DNA of 64,000 nt from Spirosoma sp. 48-14. Lineage in GTDB: Bacteria; Bacteroidota; Bacteroidia; Cytophagales; Spirosomataceae. Of the stretch, positions 54,593 through 63,931 are shown one piece after another. The number at the start of each line of letters is the position of its first letter. The stretch's first letter is position 1. The stretch lies in contig NZ_MKUD01000031.1 of the NCBI RefSeq assembly GCF_001898575.1, positions 1,035-65,034 on the forward strand. Reading direction: 5' to 3'. Under the pieces are notes generated by a model. It made no database searches, had not been told where the DNA came from, and worked only from the letters and a program-made list of their open reading frames with translations. Made by a program: the position numbers and the translations under genes.

Positions 54593-56500
54593 ATGGAGCA
54601 AATCGAATTAATTACCAGGCTGGATGCGCTCATCAAAAGCAATACCAATAGTGAGCGAAACCGAAACAACATTGCCAGCGAAATTGCCAAAGTATATATT
54701 AAGCAAACAGGGGCTGCTATTTCGCCAGCACTGATTCGGGATATTGACCAGAACTACAACAAAGATGGATTGCAGTCGCTGGCCAAATACGCCCGTAAAG
54801 TGGTCGAAACTTGTCAGGATTTGCTGGATGGGTTGTCGCTTAATTTGCCCTATACGCTCCTGAAAACAATGGACCTCAGTACGGCCAACAAAGCCCGGTT
54901 GATTTGGAGTGTAGCGTTTGTTTTTAGTGATGCCGATGTGTATCGACTGTTTCATAACTTCTTGCCGACCGATATTCAGAAGGCCGCCGAGCAACTGACC
55001 TGGCTCCCGAGAGTATCGGCCGACGTGTTGGGGCCACTGATTGGTACCAAAATGACCCTTAAGGAGCGAGATAACCATTATTATAGTGGTGGTACGGTGA
55101 AATTGATCAGTCAGTTCAAACTGTTGCCACACAAGGGCGAAGGCTGGGAGGGAAATGTAATTCTGGAATGGCCTCCACACATTCGGAAATTTCTGCAAAC
55201 GGCCTATCCACAGCCCGAAAACTACCATATTCGAACTTCATCCGAACCTCCTGCCGGTCTGTTACGGTGGGAAGATGGCGAAACAATCATTTTTGAAGAC
55301 ATTCAGAAGTTGATTGCGTATCGGATGCAGGACAGTATTCCGATCAATAACTCCGGGAAAGTAGCGGCCAATGGCTTGAAAAAAATGCGTAAGCTTCTGG
55401 GACTACGTGAATTTTTTCCTGACAATGCGGACTTCCCACTGGTTCGTACTGCTTGCCTGGCACAGATACTAGCCCCTTATCAGCCGAAGAAGAACCAACT
55501 AGCCCCCGATTCGCTCGAAGCCCTGATCCAACTCCGCAAAACGTTCGAAAAACATGCTACGGTCTTGTTTTTATTGAACGACCTGAAAAATCATGGGTTT
55601 GTGAGTCTGTACCAGTATAAGCAGGATGCCGAATTGGCCTTGCTGGAGTGGATGAACCGGCTGCCCGTGGGCGAGTGGGTATCCGTAACAAATATACTGG
55701 CGTATGGACAGATTCATGATTTGTCTGTACGGCCCTGCCATGCTGGCGAATACCCGTCTCTAGTCTACGAAACTGAAGCCGAAGTGTCGTGGCGAGCGGG
55801 ATCAATGGATCGCCGGAATGTGAGTTCGGGAAATGCCTATCTGTTTGTTGAGCGACCTGCGCTCTTGGGCAGTTTTTTTCTATTTGCCTCGCTGGGCTGG
55901 CTCGACATTGCCTACGAAGCGCCCACCGGCAAATTTGCCAGCGATTACTACTCGGCTTACGATGGCTTGCGCTACGTTCGGCTCAATGCCCTGGGGGCCT
56001 CTATTTTTGGGCGGACAAAAGCGCCTTACGTTCCTAAAGTGAACACAGCCACTCAGGAGCTTCGTTTCGACGAGCAATCGTTGCTGATTTTCTGCGATCC
56101 TGAACATGTAGTAGCCGAGACCATCCTGGCCAATTATGCCGAGCGGGTAAGTCCAACCCGTTTTCGCGTAACACCCGAGACATTTTTGAAAGACTGTAAA
56201 ACCAAACAGCAGCTTCGAGCCAAGGTTGACCTGTTCTGTAAATCGGTTGCCCCGAATCTGCCCGCCAATTGGCTAACGTTTTTCGATGAACTCATGAGTA
56301 AGGCCGATCCCTTGACATCCATTACGGACATGACGGCCTACTCCATTGCTTCCACCAATCAACCGCTCATTCGCTTGCTGGCTCAGGACCCGGTGCTCAA
56401 ATCGATTGTGGTAAAAGCCGAAGGCTTTCGGATTCTGATTGCTACTGATAACCTGCCCCGGTTTCGGAGCCGTCTGCGCGAATTGGGCTACCTGATATGA
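54593..56500 (+). CDS. Unknown protein encoded with the SNF2 helicase
   Basis: 635 residues, soluble, no signal peptide or known motif. The N-terminus is helical and polar (LIKSNTNSERNRNNIASEIAKVYIKQTG); the middle includes TWLPRVSADVLGPLIGTKM, and the C-terminal part WLDIAYEAPTGKFASDYYSAYDGLRYVRLNALG resembles the winged-helix-like "helicase-associated" segments, but that is a weak impression. It starts 5 bp after the helicase and shares its last 4 bases (ATGA) with the following gene, so translation is coupled. A cofactor of the helicase is the simplest guess. Confidence 0.85.
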   Translation: MEQIELITRLDALIKSNTNSERNRNNIASEIAKVYIKQTGAAISPALIRDIDQNYNKDGLQSLAKYARKVVETCQDLLDGLSLNLPYTLLKTMDLSTANKARLIWSVAFVFSDADVYRLFHNFLPTDIQKAAEQLTWLPRVSADVLGPLIGTKMTLKERDNHYYSGGTVKLISQFKLLPHKGEGWEGNVILEWPPHIRKFLQTAYPQPENYHIRTSSEPPAGLLRWEDGETIIFEDIQKLIAYRMQDSIPINNSGKVAANGLKKMRKLLGLREFFPDNADFPLVRTACLAQILAPYQPKKNQLAPDSLEALIQLRKTFEKHATVLFLLNDLKNHGFVSLYQYKQDAELALLEWMNRLPVGEWVSVTNILAYGQIHDLSVRPCHAGEYPSLVYETEAEVSWRAGSMDRRNVSSGNAYLFVERPALLGSFFLFASLGWLDIAYEAPTGKFASDYYSAYDGLRYVRLNALGASIFGRTKAPYVPKVNTATQELRFDEQSLLIFCDPEHVVAETILANYAERVSPTRFRVTPETFLKDCKTKQQLRAKVDLFCKSVAPNLPANWLTFFDELMSKADPLTSITDMTAYSIASTNQPLIRLLAQDPVLKSIVVKAEGFRILIATDNLPRFRSRLRELGYLI

Positions 56501-57354
56501 AAACAATTCTTCCCGGTCTTCTCTTTGCGGCTTTGTGGGCGTCGGCTTCGGTAGCGACCAAGTTTGGGGTACAGTCGGCGCATCCACTGATTCTGGCGAA
56601 TATTCGGTTTTTAATTGCGGGTAGTGGAATGCTCCTGTTTGCGTATAGTGTGCAACGTATGCCAAACGCCTGGCCTACGCGTACCGAATGGGGACGGTTA
56701 CTAATCTTCTCCCTCCTGAATACCACAATTTACCTGGGTGCTTTTGTATTGGCCATAAAACAGGTATCAGCCGGGATTGGAAGCCTGTCTACCGCTACGA
56801 ATCCATTGTTTATTGCCCTACTATCGGCTCTATGGTTGCGTCGGAAACCGGGCTGGAACGAAATCGGCGGGTTATTGCTGGGCCTGGTTGGGGTAGGGGT
56901 TGCTACCTATCCGCTTCTGCAAAACAGCTATGCCACGGTAGAAGGGTTATTGATTTTGCTGGTGGGCATGATTTCGGTGTCGGCGGCAACGGTCTATTAT
57001 GCCCGTTTCGAATGGCGGCTACCGAACCTGGTTATCAATGGATGGCAGGTATTTCTGGGTGGGTTACAATTGGTCCCTTTTACACTGCTGTTTGCCGATT
57101 TCTCGTCGTCTCATTACGACATGCGATTTTGGGTATCGCTATTTTGGCTCATTCTGCCCGTATCTGTAGCGGCTTTGCAATTGTGGTTTTATCTGGTTCG
57201 GCAAGATCCAATCCGGGCCTCACTCTGGCTTTTTCTTTGCCCGATTTTCGGTTTCGCTTACTCGTATCTACTTATGGACGAACCCATCACAGGGTACACA
57301 CTGGCAGGTACGGCGCTCGTAATAGTCGGGTTGTGGCTAGGCCGAAAAGCGTAG
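56497..57354 (+). CDS. EamA/DMT-family transporter
   Basis: 285 residues with ten membrane helices in two five-helix halves. The N-half has LLFAALWASASVATKFGVQSAHP and the C-half STATNPLFIALLSALWLRRKPGWNE, the typical EamA pattern; LFLCPIFGFAYSYLLMDEPIT is the usual last-helix motif. It would export or import a small metabolite; the cargo cannot be told. The start ATG overlaps the stop of the preceding gene. The stop codon TAG is the first part of a palindromic repeat (see 57351). Confidence 0.9.
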   Translation: MKTILPGLLFAALWASASVATKFGVQSAHPLILANIRFLIAGSGMLLFAYSVQRMPNAWPTRTEWGRLLIFSLLNTTIYLGAFVLAIKQVSAGIGSLSTATNPLFIALLSALWLRRKPGWNEIGGLLLGLVGVGVATYPLLQNSYATVEGLLILLVGMISVSAATVYYARFEWRLPNLVINGWQVFLGGLQLVPFTLLFADFSSSHYDMRFWVSLFWLILPVSVAALQLWFYLVRQDPIRASLWLFLCPIFGFAYSYLLMDEPITGYTLAGTALVIVGLWLGRKA

Positions 57355-57446
57355 AGACGCATCCTTGCGTCTCCTGACCAGGTGGTTTTCAGTTAATCTG
57401 GATTATTGCTGACGCGTAGGAGACGCGAGGTATCGCGTCTCTACGG
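57351..57446. repeat. Pair of palindromic REP-like repeats between convergent genes
   Basis: GAGACGCA..TGCGTCTC (57354-57373) and GAGACGCGA..TCGCGTCTC (57420-57441) are each hairpins, and they are inverted with respect to each other (GTAGAGACGC at one end, GCGTCTCTAC at the other). The two ends supply the TAG stop codons of both flanking genes. The pair may also stop transcription from both sides. Confidence 0.65.
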
Positions 57447-58385
57447 TTTTAATACTGTCATTTCGACCCGGCGGTTAAGCTTCCGTGTCGCTTCTGAATT
57501 GTTGCTGGCAATGGGACGCGTTGGTCCAAAGCCACGGGTGGTAATCCGATTGGCTGCAACGCCGTTCTTCACCAGATAGTCCTTCACTACATCGACACGC
57601 TGCTTGGAAAGGCGGAGGTTCTCATCGAAATCGCCCTGATTGTCGGTATGGCCCGCCAGTTCGATTTCGGCGGTAGGATGTTCCTGCATGAACCCCAGAA
57701 GCTGATCTAAAGTTGGCTGGGCTTCGGGCAGGAGTTCGGCTTTGCTCTGGACAAATTGAAGGGCTTTAAGCTGAGTCGTTGTTCCAGCGGCAGCAACCAG
57801 TGGAGGAGGGGTATAAACTACTTTGGCATCCAGCGTTTTGGGAGGAGTTATACGCGAACGATCAGCGGTTGTACTGTTGCTGGCTGCTGGTTGCTCCGAA
57901 ATGGGGGGCGTGGTCGCTGGAGTTTTTACAGGAGGTACCGTAACCGTTGAGGTGGTTGTATGAACAGGGGGAGGGTTGTTGGGTCTGACAGGATTTGAGC
58001 TTGCGCGATAAAGTAACGTTGGGTTCCTGGATCGATCCATGCTAGTGGCTGTTGGCGAAGAGAAATAAAGCTGTTCGTCAAGCGTACTATAGCCTTCTGC
58101 TTTTGCCGTAAAAATGTACGATTGCTTTGGATCAAGCTTGAGTTGATAGGCACCCTGAGTATTGGTGGTCTGTTGGTCCCGAATGGCTCCAGCCTGATTT
58201 TTGGCGATGACCGTAGCTCCAGCAATAGGTACTTTGGTCTGACCATCCAGAACAAATCCCTGAACAACAGCAGAACCATTCGTGGGAGCTACCTGATGGG
58301 TAGGTGTGGTTTGGGCCCATACGACAGATGCCATGCTGCTACTGAAGATACACCCGGCAATTACTATATATTGAAAACACATCAT
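57441..58385 (-). CDS. OmpA-family protein with carboxypeptidase-like domain
   Basis: 314 residues. Signal peptide (YIVIAGCIFSSSMASVVWAQ), a CarboxypepD_reg-like domain (~40-125: VQGFVLDGQTKVPIAGATV), a Pro/Thr-rich linker (~130-200) and an OmpA peptidoglycan-binding domain (~205-312: FVQSKAELLPEAQPTLDQLLGF, HTDNQGDFDENLRLSKQRVDVVKDYL, TRGFGPTRPIASN). It would anchor the outer envelope to the cell wall. Two in-frame ATGs are adjacent at the start. It converges with the EamA gene and shares the palindromic repeat at its 3' end. Confidence 0.92.
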   Translation of the reverse strand: MMCFQYIVIAGCIFSSSMASVVWAQTTPTHQVAPTNGSAVVQGFVLDGQTKVPIAGATVIAKNQAGAIRDQQTTNTQGAYQLKLDPKQSYIFTAKAEGYSTLDEQLYFSSPTATSMDRSRNPTLLYRASSNPVRPNNPPPVHTTTSTVTVPPVKTPATTPPISEQPAASNSTTADRSRITPPKTLDAKVVYTPPPLVAAAGTTTQLKALQFVQSKAELLPEAQPTLDQLLGFMQEHPTAEIELAGHTDNQGDFDENLRLSKQRVDVVKDYLVKNGVAANRITTRGFGPTRPIASNNSEATRKLNRRVEMTVLKP

Positions 58386-58588
58386 GGTTTAAAGGCAACG
58401 TTGAAACGTCCCTCAAAAGTACGTTAAATGCCTAAGAAATGGGCTATCGGCTATGTTCTGTTGGTCTGTTTTAAGAGTAGTTTTTGGGGTGAAAAATTGC
58501 TATTTAAATAACTGATTATCAATGGTTTAATTATTGAAAATAATGATACGAAAATGAACGGGAAAAAGTCTTTTTTCGTTACTATTGT

Positions 58589-59671
58589 ATGACACAGAAA
58601 ACCAACGCAACGATGCATTCCCCGAACGCTCAGGCATCCCTTACACCCGCTTCAACGGGCAATTTGCCGCTCGACGATAGCTGGCGGAAATCTATTCCAG
58701 CGCAAGTGTTTCTGAACCATTTTTTCTCGATGGATTATCATATTCATCACCAGAACGACCTCTTCGACCTCGCTAAATTTCCCATTTTTCAGCAGTTTTA
58801 TGGGCGCGTGACGGACGAGAGCCGGAAAGCTTTGGAAAAACTATTACTCAATAGCTGGAGTGCCGAATACGCCTTGCGGATTACGCCAGTTGTTAACGAC
58901 GAACAGTATCTGCAAAGCTCCCTGCACTGGACATTTCCTCAGGCCTATTACAGTGCGTTGTTTAGCGCACGGGCGTTTCTGGCCGTTCAGGGCATCAATG
59001 TGAGCAATGAAGAGTTAATTCGGAAGCGGATTGGAAACATGGTCGTACGTGGCTATTACCCCGCTTCGATTGGTTATTACGCCCTTGGGCCAATCAATAA
59101 CTACCGTATTCAACGGCTACCAATGGCCAAACGGTTTAGTGTAGCGGCTAAATCGGACCTGCTGCTGCCTTCGCGCGAAGGGTCTGTTCAGGCCGAACTG
59201 GCACAGTTTCTGAAAACCACGCGGGATCAACGGGTGAAAGCCTTGCGCAACGCGATTCAGAATAACCCGAAAACAGCGCTACGAAGCCCCAAAACGGGGG
59301 AGATTTTACAGAAATTTAGTGTGGAGCAATACAAGCAACTAGCCAAGCAGATTGGTTACACCACCTATTTCGACATGCTGAGCCGTCTACGTATTTCGTC
59401 GACCAATCGGGAAATCGAACGGTTTGTCGATTCGGAAATTGATGTGAAGCTGTTTCATCAGAGTCTGGTCAATATTGTTGCCCATGTGAACTCCGTCCAT
59501 GAAGCGTACATTGCGAAAGCGCTGGGTATGCAGGCCTATCGTCAATTAGTGGCTAAGTTACCTTCCTATTTGCAGGAGAGTTTCGTACGCGAACGAATGA
59601 ACACCATCATTGCGCCCATGCTAAGTGCCCCGGCTTCGGAGCACGATTCATTTCTGCGCATGGCCGCCTAA
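58589..59671 (+). CDS. Unknown cytoplasmic protein (360 aa)
   Basis: I do not recognise a family. Helical, no signal peptide. A stretch with LHWTFPQAYYSALFSARAFLAVQG looks like the central helices of HEPN-type proteins, but the RxxxxxH motif is not clear. Other visible parts: RKRIGNMVVRGYYPASIGYYALGPIN and a C-terminal helical part rich in His and Arg. The first ATG is followed by an unstructured ~30-residue stretch, so a later start is possible. It has its own terminator and no co-transcribed neighbour. Confidence 0.75.
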   Translation: MTQKTNATMHSPNAQASLTPASTGNLPLDDSWRKSIPAQVFLNHFFSMDYHIHHQNDLFDLAKFPIFQQFYGRVTDESRKALEKLLLNSWSAEYALRITPVVNDEQYLQSSLHWTFPQAYYSALFSARAFLAVQGINVSNEELIRKRIGNMVVRGYYPASIGYYALGPINNYRIQRLPMAKRFSVAAKSDLLLPSREGSVQAELAQFLKTTRDQRVKALRNAIQNNPKTALRSPKTGEILQKFSVEQYKQLAKQIGYTTYFDMLSRLRISSTNREIERFVDSEIDVKLFHQSLVNIVAHVNSVHEAYIAKALGMQAYRQLVAKLPSYLQESFVRERMNTIIAPMLSAPASEHDSFLRMAA

Positions 59672-59731
59672 AAAAGAATAGAAATAGTCAGGTATAGACA
59701 GGATTGCTTAGTCATGGCAATCCATAAATTG

Positions 59732-59766
59732 AAACCCCGGTCGACAGTTTGCTGGCTGGGGTTTTG
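59732..59766 (+). terminator. Hairpin after the 360-aa gene
   Basis: AAACCCC..GGGGTTT (7 bp) with a loop of 19 nt and TTTTG at the end, about 60 bases after the stop. Confidence 0.6.
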
Positions 59767-59807
59767 TTGTAAATAAGGGCTTTCAAGGGCACTGATCCGA
59801 AAGAAGT

Positions 59808-62618
59808 TCAGAGCAGCTTTGTATTGTCCCGTTTATTGGGCTCCAGCCATGCACCTAACGGGTCAATAACGACCTTTCGGGCATTGGGCAGCGGAGGAAG
59901 GGCTATGAACCGCTCATCGGGATTGGGGTGGGCCAATTGTCGATACACTTCGTGGCCCGCTTCATCCAGAACGACCAGGGGAATATAATCATTGATCGGT
60001 ATCGGCTGGCGACGTCCATTGGGTTCTTCCCGCCATTTGCTGGTAAGAATTTCGACAGTCAGGCCGTTGGGTAAGTTCGCTACATGGCCTACTTTAAAAT
60101 CGAACGCTAAAGGTTCACTCAGGTACGTTTTCAGGTATTTTAATTGGTCGGGTAATTGGTTTGATAACTCCTGAGCAAAGGCGACCGCTGTTGCTGAAGA
60201 TGGCTCCTGAATTGCTTTCTGATAAAACTGGCCAATCGTAAGGCTGAGTGGCCGGGAGCCCCAGATTTGTTCAATGCTGGTTAAAGCCAGCGCGGCCCGT
60301 CCGCGTTCAACGGCATCGTTTCCATTCGATTGTAAACTTGAGGTCGCCTGCTGGCGGTTGCGTTGCCGACTGTTGGCGTACCACATGGCCCGTTGCGCAA
60401 GTCGATCCCGAAGCCGTTCGGAACCATACTGTTTGGCGACGGTTTGCAGGGCCAGGTATTCGGGCAGGCTTTGTTTAAGGAAGCCTGCTCCTGGTTGGCT
60501 AACGGGATGTAAGCGATGGACGAGCCACTGTTTAAATACCTCCCGCGAAACCAGGTAATCGATATAATCGAGTTGCGTAGGCTTTCGGTAATCGGCTGTC
60601 CAGCCCTGATTTTCGGCTATCCGAATTTCTCCCGGTCGCGACCCTACTTCAGTCGTCCCCAATGGCGTTTCCGTAATCTGTAGTTGCGAATAGGGGTAAG
60701 GACCAAAAATCTGTTCGCCATTCCGAAGAGCGTTTCTGACTGAGCGCAACATATGCTGGGTCAGGTAAGCATGGTGATGGCGTAATCGAATTTGTACAGG
60801 TCTGCCCGATACTGATGAAAAAGTAGTTGACTGAGTAGCAAGATGAGTTGATTGGTTATCACCAAGGGATGGTGACTGGTGCTTTAGTTGCCAGACCGAC
60901 AGGCACAGAAAAACGCATAAAGTACCAAATGCAACGTTGTATGGAGCCTGAAATCCAGCGGACCATTGTCGGATGCGGTCGGGGAATGAGCCCGCTACGC
61001 CCCGGTTCCAGGTGAGAAAAAACGTAGTGATAAACAGCCCGGCGACACTCCACCAGACTCTATGCATAACTGGACGAAGCTGCGAATTAGCGCCATAACC
61101 TATCAGATCAGAATAGGTCGTTGAGCCGGGTAAAAAACTGTATGCGTAAACGAGTTGTCCATTTGCATGGAACTGGTAGCTACTAAACAGAGCCGCAAAA
61201 ATCAGTAGATTAATTAGGTGACTCAATAGCCGATTATTCACCAGAACAGCGATCAGCGCACCAAGCGCTATCAACTGGCAATAGCGCAGAAATCCGTCCA
61301 TGAGCAGGTCGTCGGTATATTGCATCCAGTCGATGTCATAGAAATGACTGGCTAGTTGCACCGCAACACCTGTCAGGAAGAGCACGAGCGTTAGAAAAGC
61401 GGCAATACCGATCATCGCCAGGAGCTTGGCGGCCAGGAAAACAAAATTTGGTTGAGGCAGTGCATCATGAATGGGCCAGAACCCGACGGTCCGTTCGGAG
61501 AAAATCAACTCACCAGTCATAACCAGTAAGAATAGGCCAATGAATACCCCCATGGATAGTCGTAAGGCGGTCATCTGTGAGGTAATGGGTAGTGTCGGAA
61601 AATTCTGCTGACCTGACAGAACGGTGACAGACAGAATGGATAGCAGCACCAGCAATCCAAGGGTAATGAAAAAGATGGGCTGACGGGCTAGATTCCGCAA
61701 TTCAAGTTTAGCCAGGTGGAGAATGGTGGGCCCGACAAATCGCGCCCCGAATTCTAATCGAATCGTGGTTGGCAGGTCGTTCGGCTGGTGTTGATTGACA
61801 GGCTGTGTTTCTTTCTGTTTAGTATCGGGTTGCTTTGCTGTGAAGTAATCGAACGAAAACCGTTGCTCGGCATAGGCTAGTAACCCTAGCGCCAGGCCCA
61901 GCCATAGCATCCGGTTAATGAGAAACAGGTCTGAAAAAACAAGAAATCCTGCTGGCTGTTCGCTGAATGTCATCGATTCGACCGATTCCCGCGCCATACC
62001 CACGCCAAATGGGTCCAGCAAATGCCCTAAATCAGACTCTCCTATAATGTTTTGGCCTGATTCAGTCAGTAAAAAATAAAGAACGACTAAAAACAGACTG
62101 ACATACGCTCCCCGCATGCTCCTCAGGAAAACAGTGAAGGCAAAGGGTAAACTCACGGCTATCAGGAGGTTCTGGGCCACTAGCCGAACGAAGCCATCGA
62201 GCAGAGCTAGCCAAACATCTGGACCATTCAGGTTATAGAAAGATAGAAAAAGCAGAATACCGAGTGGATAAAACAGGGCAAGCAGCAGCACCGTGGCAAA
62301 CGTACCCAGAAACCGCCCGGCAAAATAGATGCGTGGGGTGATGGGCAGCGTGAACAGATAGGCCGTTGTTCGATAGTCGAGGTCTTTTGTAAGCGACTGT
62401 CCCGCCAGCAGCGTCGCAATCACGGCCAGCATTACACCCAGCGAGGACAAAATCAGGTAGACGACCTGAGTAGTGTCCATATAGGCATATACAGTGGTGA
62501 ACTGATTGGAGTACCAGATTCCCTGGCCTAGCGCCATCAGGACGTACAGGTAAAATGTCGGCTGTCGTAACTGATAACGCAGCTCAAACTGGGCAATAGT
62601 AAGGAGTGGATTGATCAT
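59808..62618 (-). CDS. ABC-2-type permease fused to a degenerate M1 peptidase-like domain
   Basis: 936 residues. Residues 1-~600 hold about 12 membrane helices in two ABC-2-type permease halves. The C-terminal ~330 residues match the M1 aminopeptidase domain that is often fused to such permeases in Bacteroidota. Here the zinc-binding HExxH has become REVFK (692-696), so both His are lost, and the downstream Glu ligand (usual ESLAEY) is a Gln (QSLPEY). The domain cannot bind zinc in the normal way and is presumably structural or a binder. No ABC ATPase gene is next to it in the window; its partner lies elsewhere. Starts at ATG 62618. Confidence 0.88.
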   Translation of the reverse strand: MINPLLTIAQFELRYQLRQPTFYLYVLMALGQGIWYSNQFTTVYAYMDTTQVVYLILSSLGVMLAVIATLLAGQSLTKDLDYRTTAYLFTLPITPRIYFAGRFLGTFATVLLLALFYPLGILLFLSFYNLNGPDVWLALLDGFVRLVAQNLLIAVSLPFAFTVFLRSMRGAYVSLFLVVLYFLLTESGQNIIGESDLGHLLDPFGVGMARESVESMTFSEQPAGFLVFSDLFLINRMLWLGLALGLLAYAEQRFSFDYFTAKQPDTKQKETQPVNQHQPNDLPTTIRLEFGARFVGPTILHLAKLELRNLARQPIFFITLGLLVLLSILSVTVLSGQQNFPTLPITSQMTALRLSMGVFIGLFLLVMTGELIFSERTVGFWPIHDALPQPNFVFLAAKLLAMIGIAAFLTLVLFLTGVAVQLASHFYDIDWMQYTDDLLMDGFLRYCQLIALGALIAVLVNNRLLSHLINLLIFAALFSSYQFHANGQLVYAYSFLPGSTTYSDLIGYGANSQLRPVMHRVWWSVAGLFITTFFLTWNRGVAGSFPDRIRQWSAGFQAPYNVAFGTLCVFLCLSVWQLKHQSPSLGDNQSTHLATQSTTFSSVSGRPVQIRLRHHHAYLTQHMLRSVRNALRNGEQIFGPYPYSQLQITETPLGTTEVGSRPGEIRIAENQGWTADYRKPTQLDYIDYLVSREVFKQWLVHRLHPVSQPGAGFLKQSLPEYLALQTVAKQYGSERLRDRLAQRAMWYANSRQRNRQQATSSLQSNGNDAVERGRAALALTSIEQIWGSRPLSLTIGQFYQKAIQEPSSATAVAFAQELSNQLPDQLKYLKTYLSEPLAFDFKVGHVANLPNGLTVEILTSKWREEPNGRRQPIPINDYIPLVVLDEAGHEVYRQLAHPNPDERFIALPPLPNARKVVIDPLGAWLEPNKRDNTKLL

Positions 62619-62690
62619 ACCCCCAAGATACGAAATCCAGGCATTTTGTCAGTACATAAGAGATTATTGTGTATTAATGCTGATTCCTGC

Positions 62691-63752
62691 CTATACCCGT
62701 ACCAGTTCGGCCAACCCTATGCCCGAGTCGGCAGCTCCGTAATACATCCAGATACGCCCGGAATCGGGCCATTGAATCCAGCCGTTGGAGAACACAACAT
62801 TAGGAAAGAAGCCTTCCCGCTCCCATGGATGTTCGGGGGTAAGCAAAGGGAGATTGGAGCGATCGAGTACCCGCGCGGGATCGTCTTTATCCAGCAGGGC
62901 GAGTGCCAGCGAATACGAGTGAGTGGCGTCGGCTCCGTGATAACAGACCAACCAGCCCTCCTCGGTGAGTATTGGTTCAGGCCCGGCTCCGATTTTGCCG
63001 CCTTCCCAGCTAAAGGGATGACCCAGTGGATCGGTGTCAATATGCCCACGCCCACCAAACAGAAAGCGATGATTGCCCCAGTGGATACTATCGTCCGATT
63101 CGGCTAGCCAGATCGACGGTTTCCCAATTTCCGAAACCATGGGCCGGTGCAGCAGCATGTACTTCCCGTTGATCCGTTGGGGGAACAGGGCCACATCTTT
63201 GTTGGGCGGGGGGAGGATCATTCCGATGCGTTCTACGTGCACAAAATCGGTGGTGACGGCCAAGCCCACACCCGGCCCATGCTCGGATACGGCTGTATAG
63301 GTGATCCAGTATTTTCCCTCCAGAAACGTAATGCGGGCATCTTCAATACCAAAAGCTTCGTCCAGGCGGGCCGGGAATAAAAAGGGTTTGTCCTCGATCT
63401 GAAAGTGAATTCCATCCCGACTGCGGGCCAGTCGCAAATGGCTCATGGACGTTAAATAGACTTTTCCATTCAGCGAAAGCAAGCGTGGGTCGTAAGGTTC
63501 GCTGGGTTCCGGAAATTGTTTGACCAACAGCGTAGGAACGCCATTTACTATGTCGATGAGCGGAATGCGAATAAAGCCTGGTTCGGCTTTTGGCGCTTCG
63601 GCCACACGTACTAGAAGAATAACTTCGTCGTTGAAGAGGCAGGCTGCCGGATTAAAGGCGCCCAGAACGTCGAATCCCTCAACGCTTGGTTTGACATCCT
63701 GGGTTTGCAGAATAGGCTGATCAGACAACCGTCGGAGTTGGTAATTCTTCAT
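62691..63752 (-). CDS. Glycoside hydrolase family 130 enzyme (beta-mannoside phosphorylase-like)
   Basis: The ATG at 63752 (MKNYQLRRLSDQPIL) is preferred to the track start 17 codons upstream. 353 residues of a five-bladed propeller: GAFNPAACLFNDEVILLVRV, PYDPRLLSLNGKVYLTSMSH, EDARITFLEGKYWITYTA, ALFPQRINGKYMLLHRP, KIGAGPEPILTEEGWL and GAADSGIGLAEL. GH130 enzymes split beta-mannosides with phosphate, or hydrolyse them. No signal peptide, so cytoplasmic. The sugar it acts on cannot be told from this. The upstream part of the intergenic region is shared with the divergent gene at 63932. Confidence 0.92.
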   Translation of the reverse strand: MKNYQLRRLSDQPILQTQDVKPSVEGFDVLGAFNPAACLFNDEVILLVRVAEAPKAEPGFIRIPLIDIVNGVPTLLVKQFPEPSEPYDPRLLSLNGKVYLTSMSHLRLARSRDGIHFQIEDKPFLFPARLDEAFGIEDARITFLEGKYWITYTAVSEHGPGVGLAVTTDFVHVERIGMILPPPNKDVALFPQRINGKYMLLHRPMVSEIGKPSIWLAESDDSIHWGNHRFLFGGRGHIDTDPLGHPFSWEGGKIGAGPEPILTEEGWLVCYHGADATHSYSLALALLDKDDPARVLDRSNLPLLTPEHPWEREGFFPNVVFSNGWIQWPDSGRIWMYYGAADSGIGLAELVRV

Positions 63753-63832
63753 TCGCTGAGTCAAAAAGCTTTTTTTTTCCGGTTGATGCAACAATTGTGG
63801 CACTATTATGCATAAACTTGATAGCAGGCTTG

Positions 63833-63840
63833 TAGTTTTG
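63833..63840 (+). promoter_or_regulatory. -7 promoter box for the last gene
   Basis: TAGTTTTG fits TAnnTTTG and lies ~90 bases before the start at 63932. Confidence 0.4.
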
Positions 63841-63931
63841 AGCTTTTATTGAATAAGTTTGAGCGCTGGCTAAACCTTCCGGGAAAGAGCCGCGTTATGT
63901 CGAGTGAACCAACATTTATCCTTTATTGACC

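Noticed and set aside
56688-57377. 229-aa + strand ORF over the EamA gene
   Set aside because: Other frame of a well supported transporter; its composition is not protein-like.
57351-57446. Two hairpins as a start of a CRISPR array
   Set aside because: Only two inverted copies and no cas genes.
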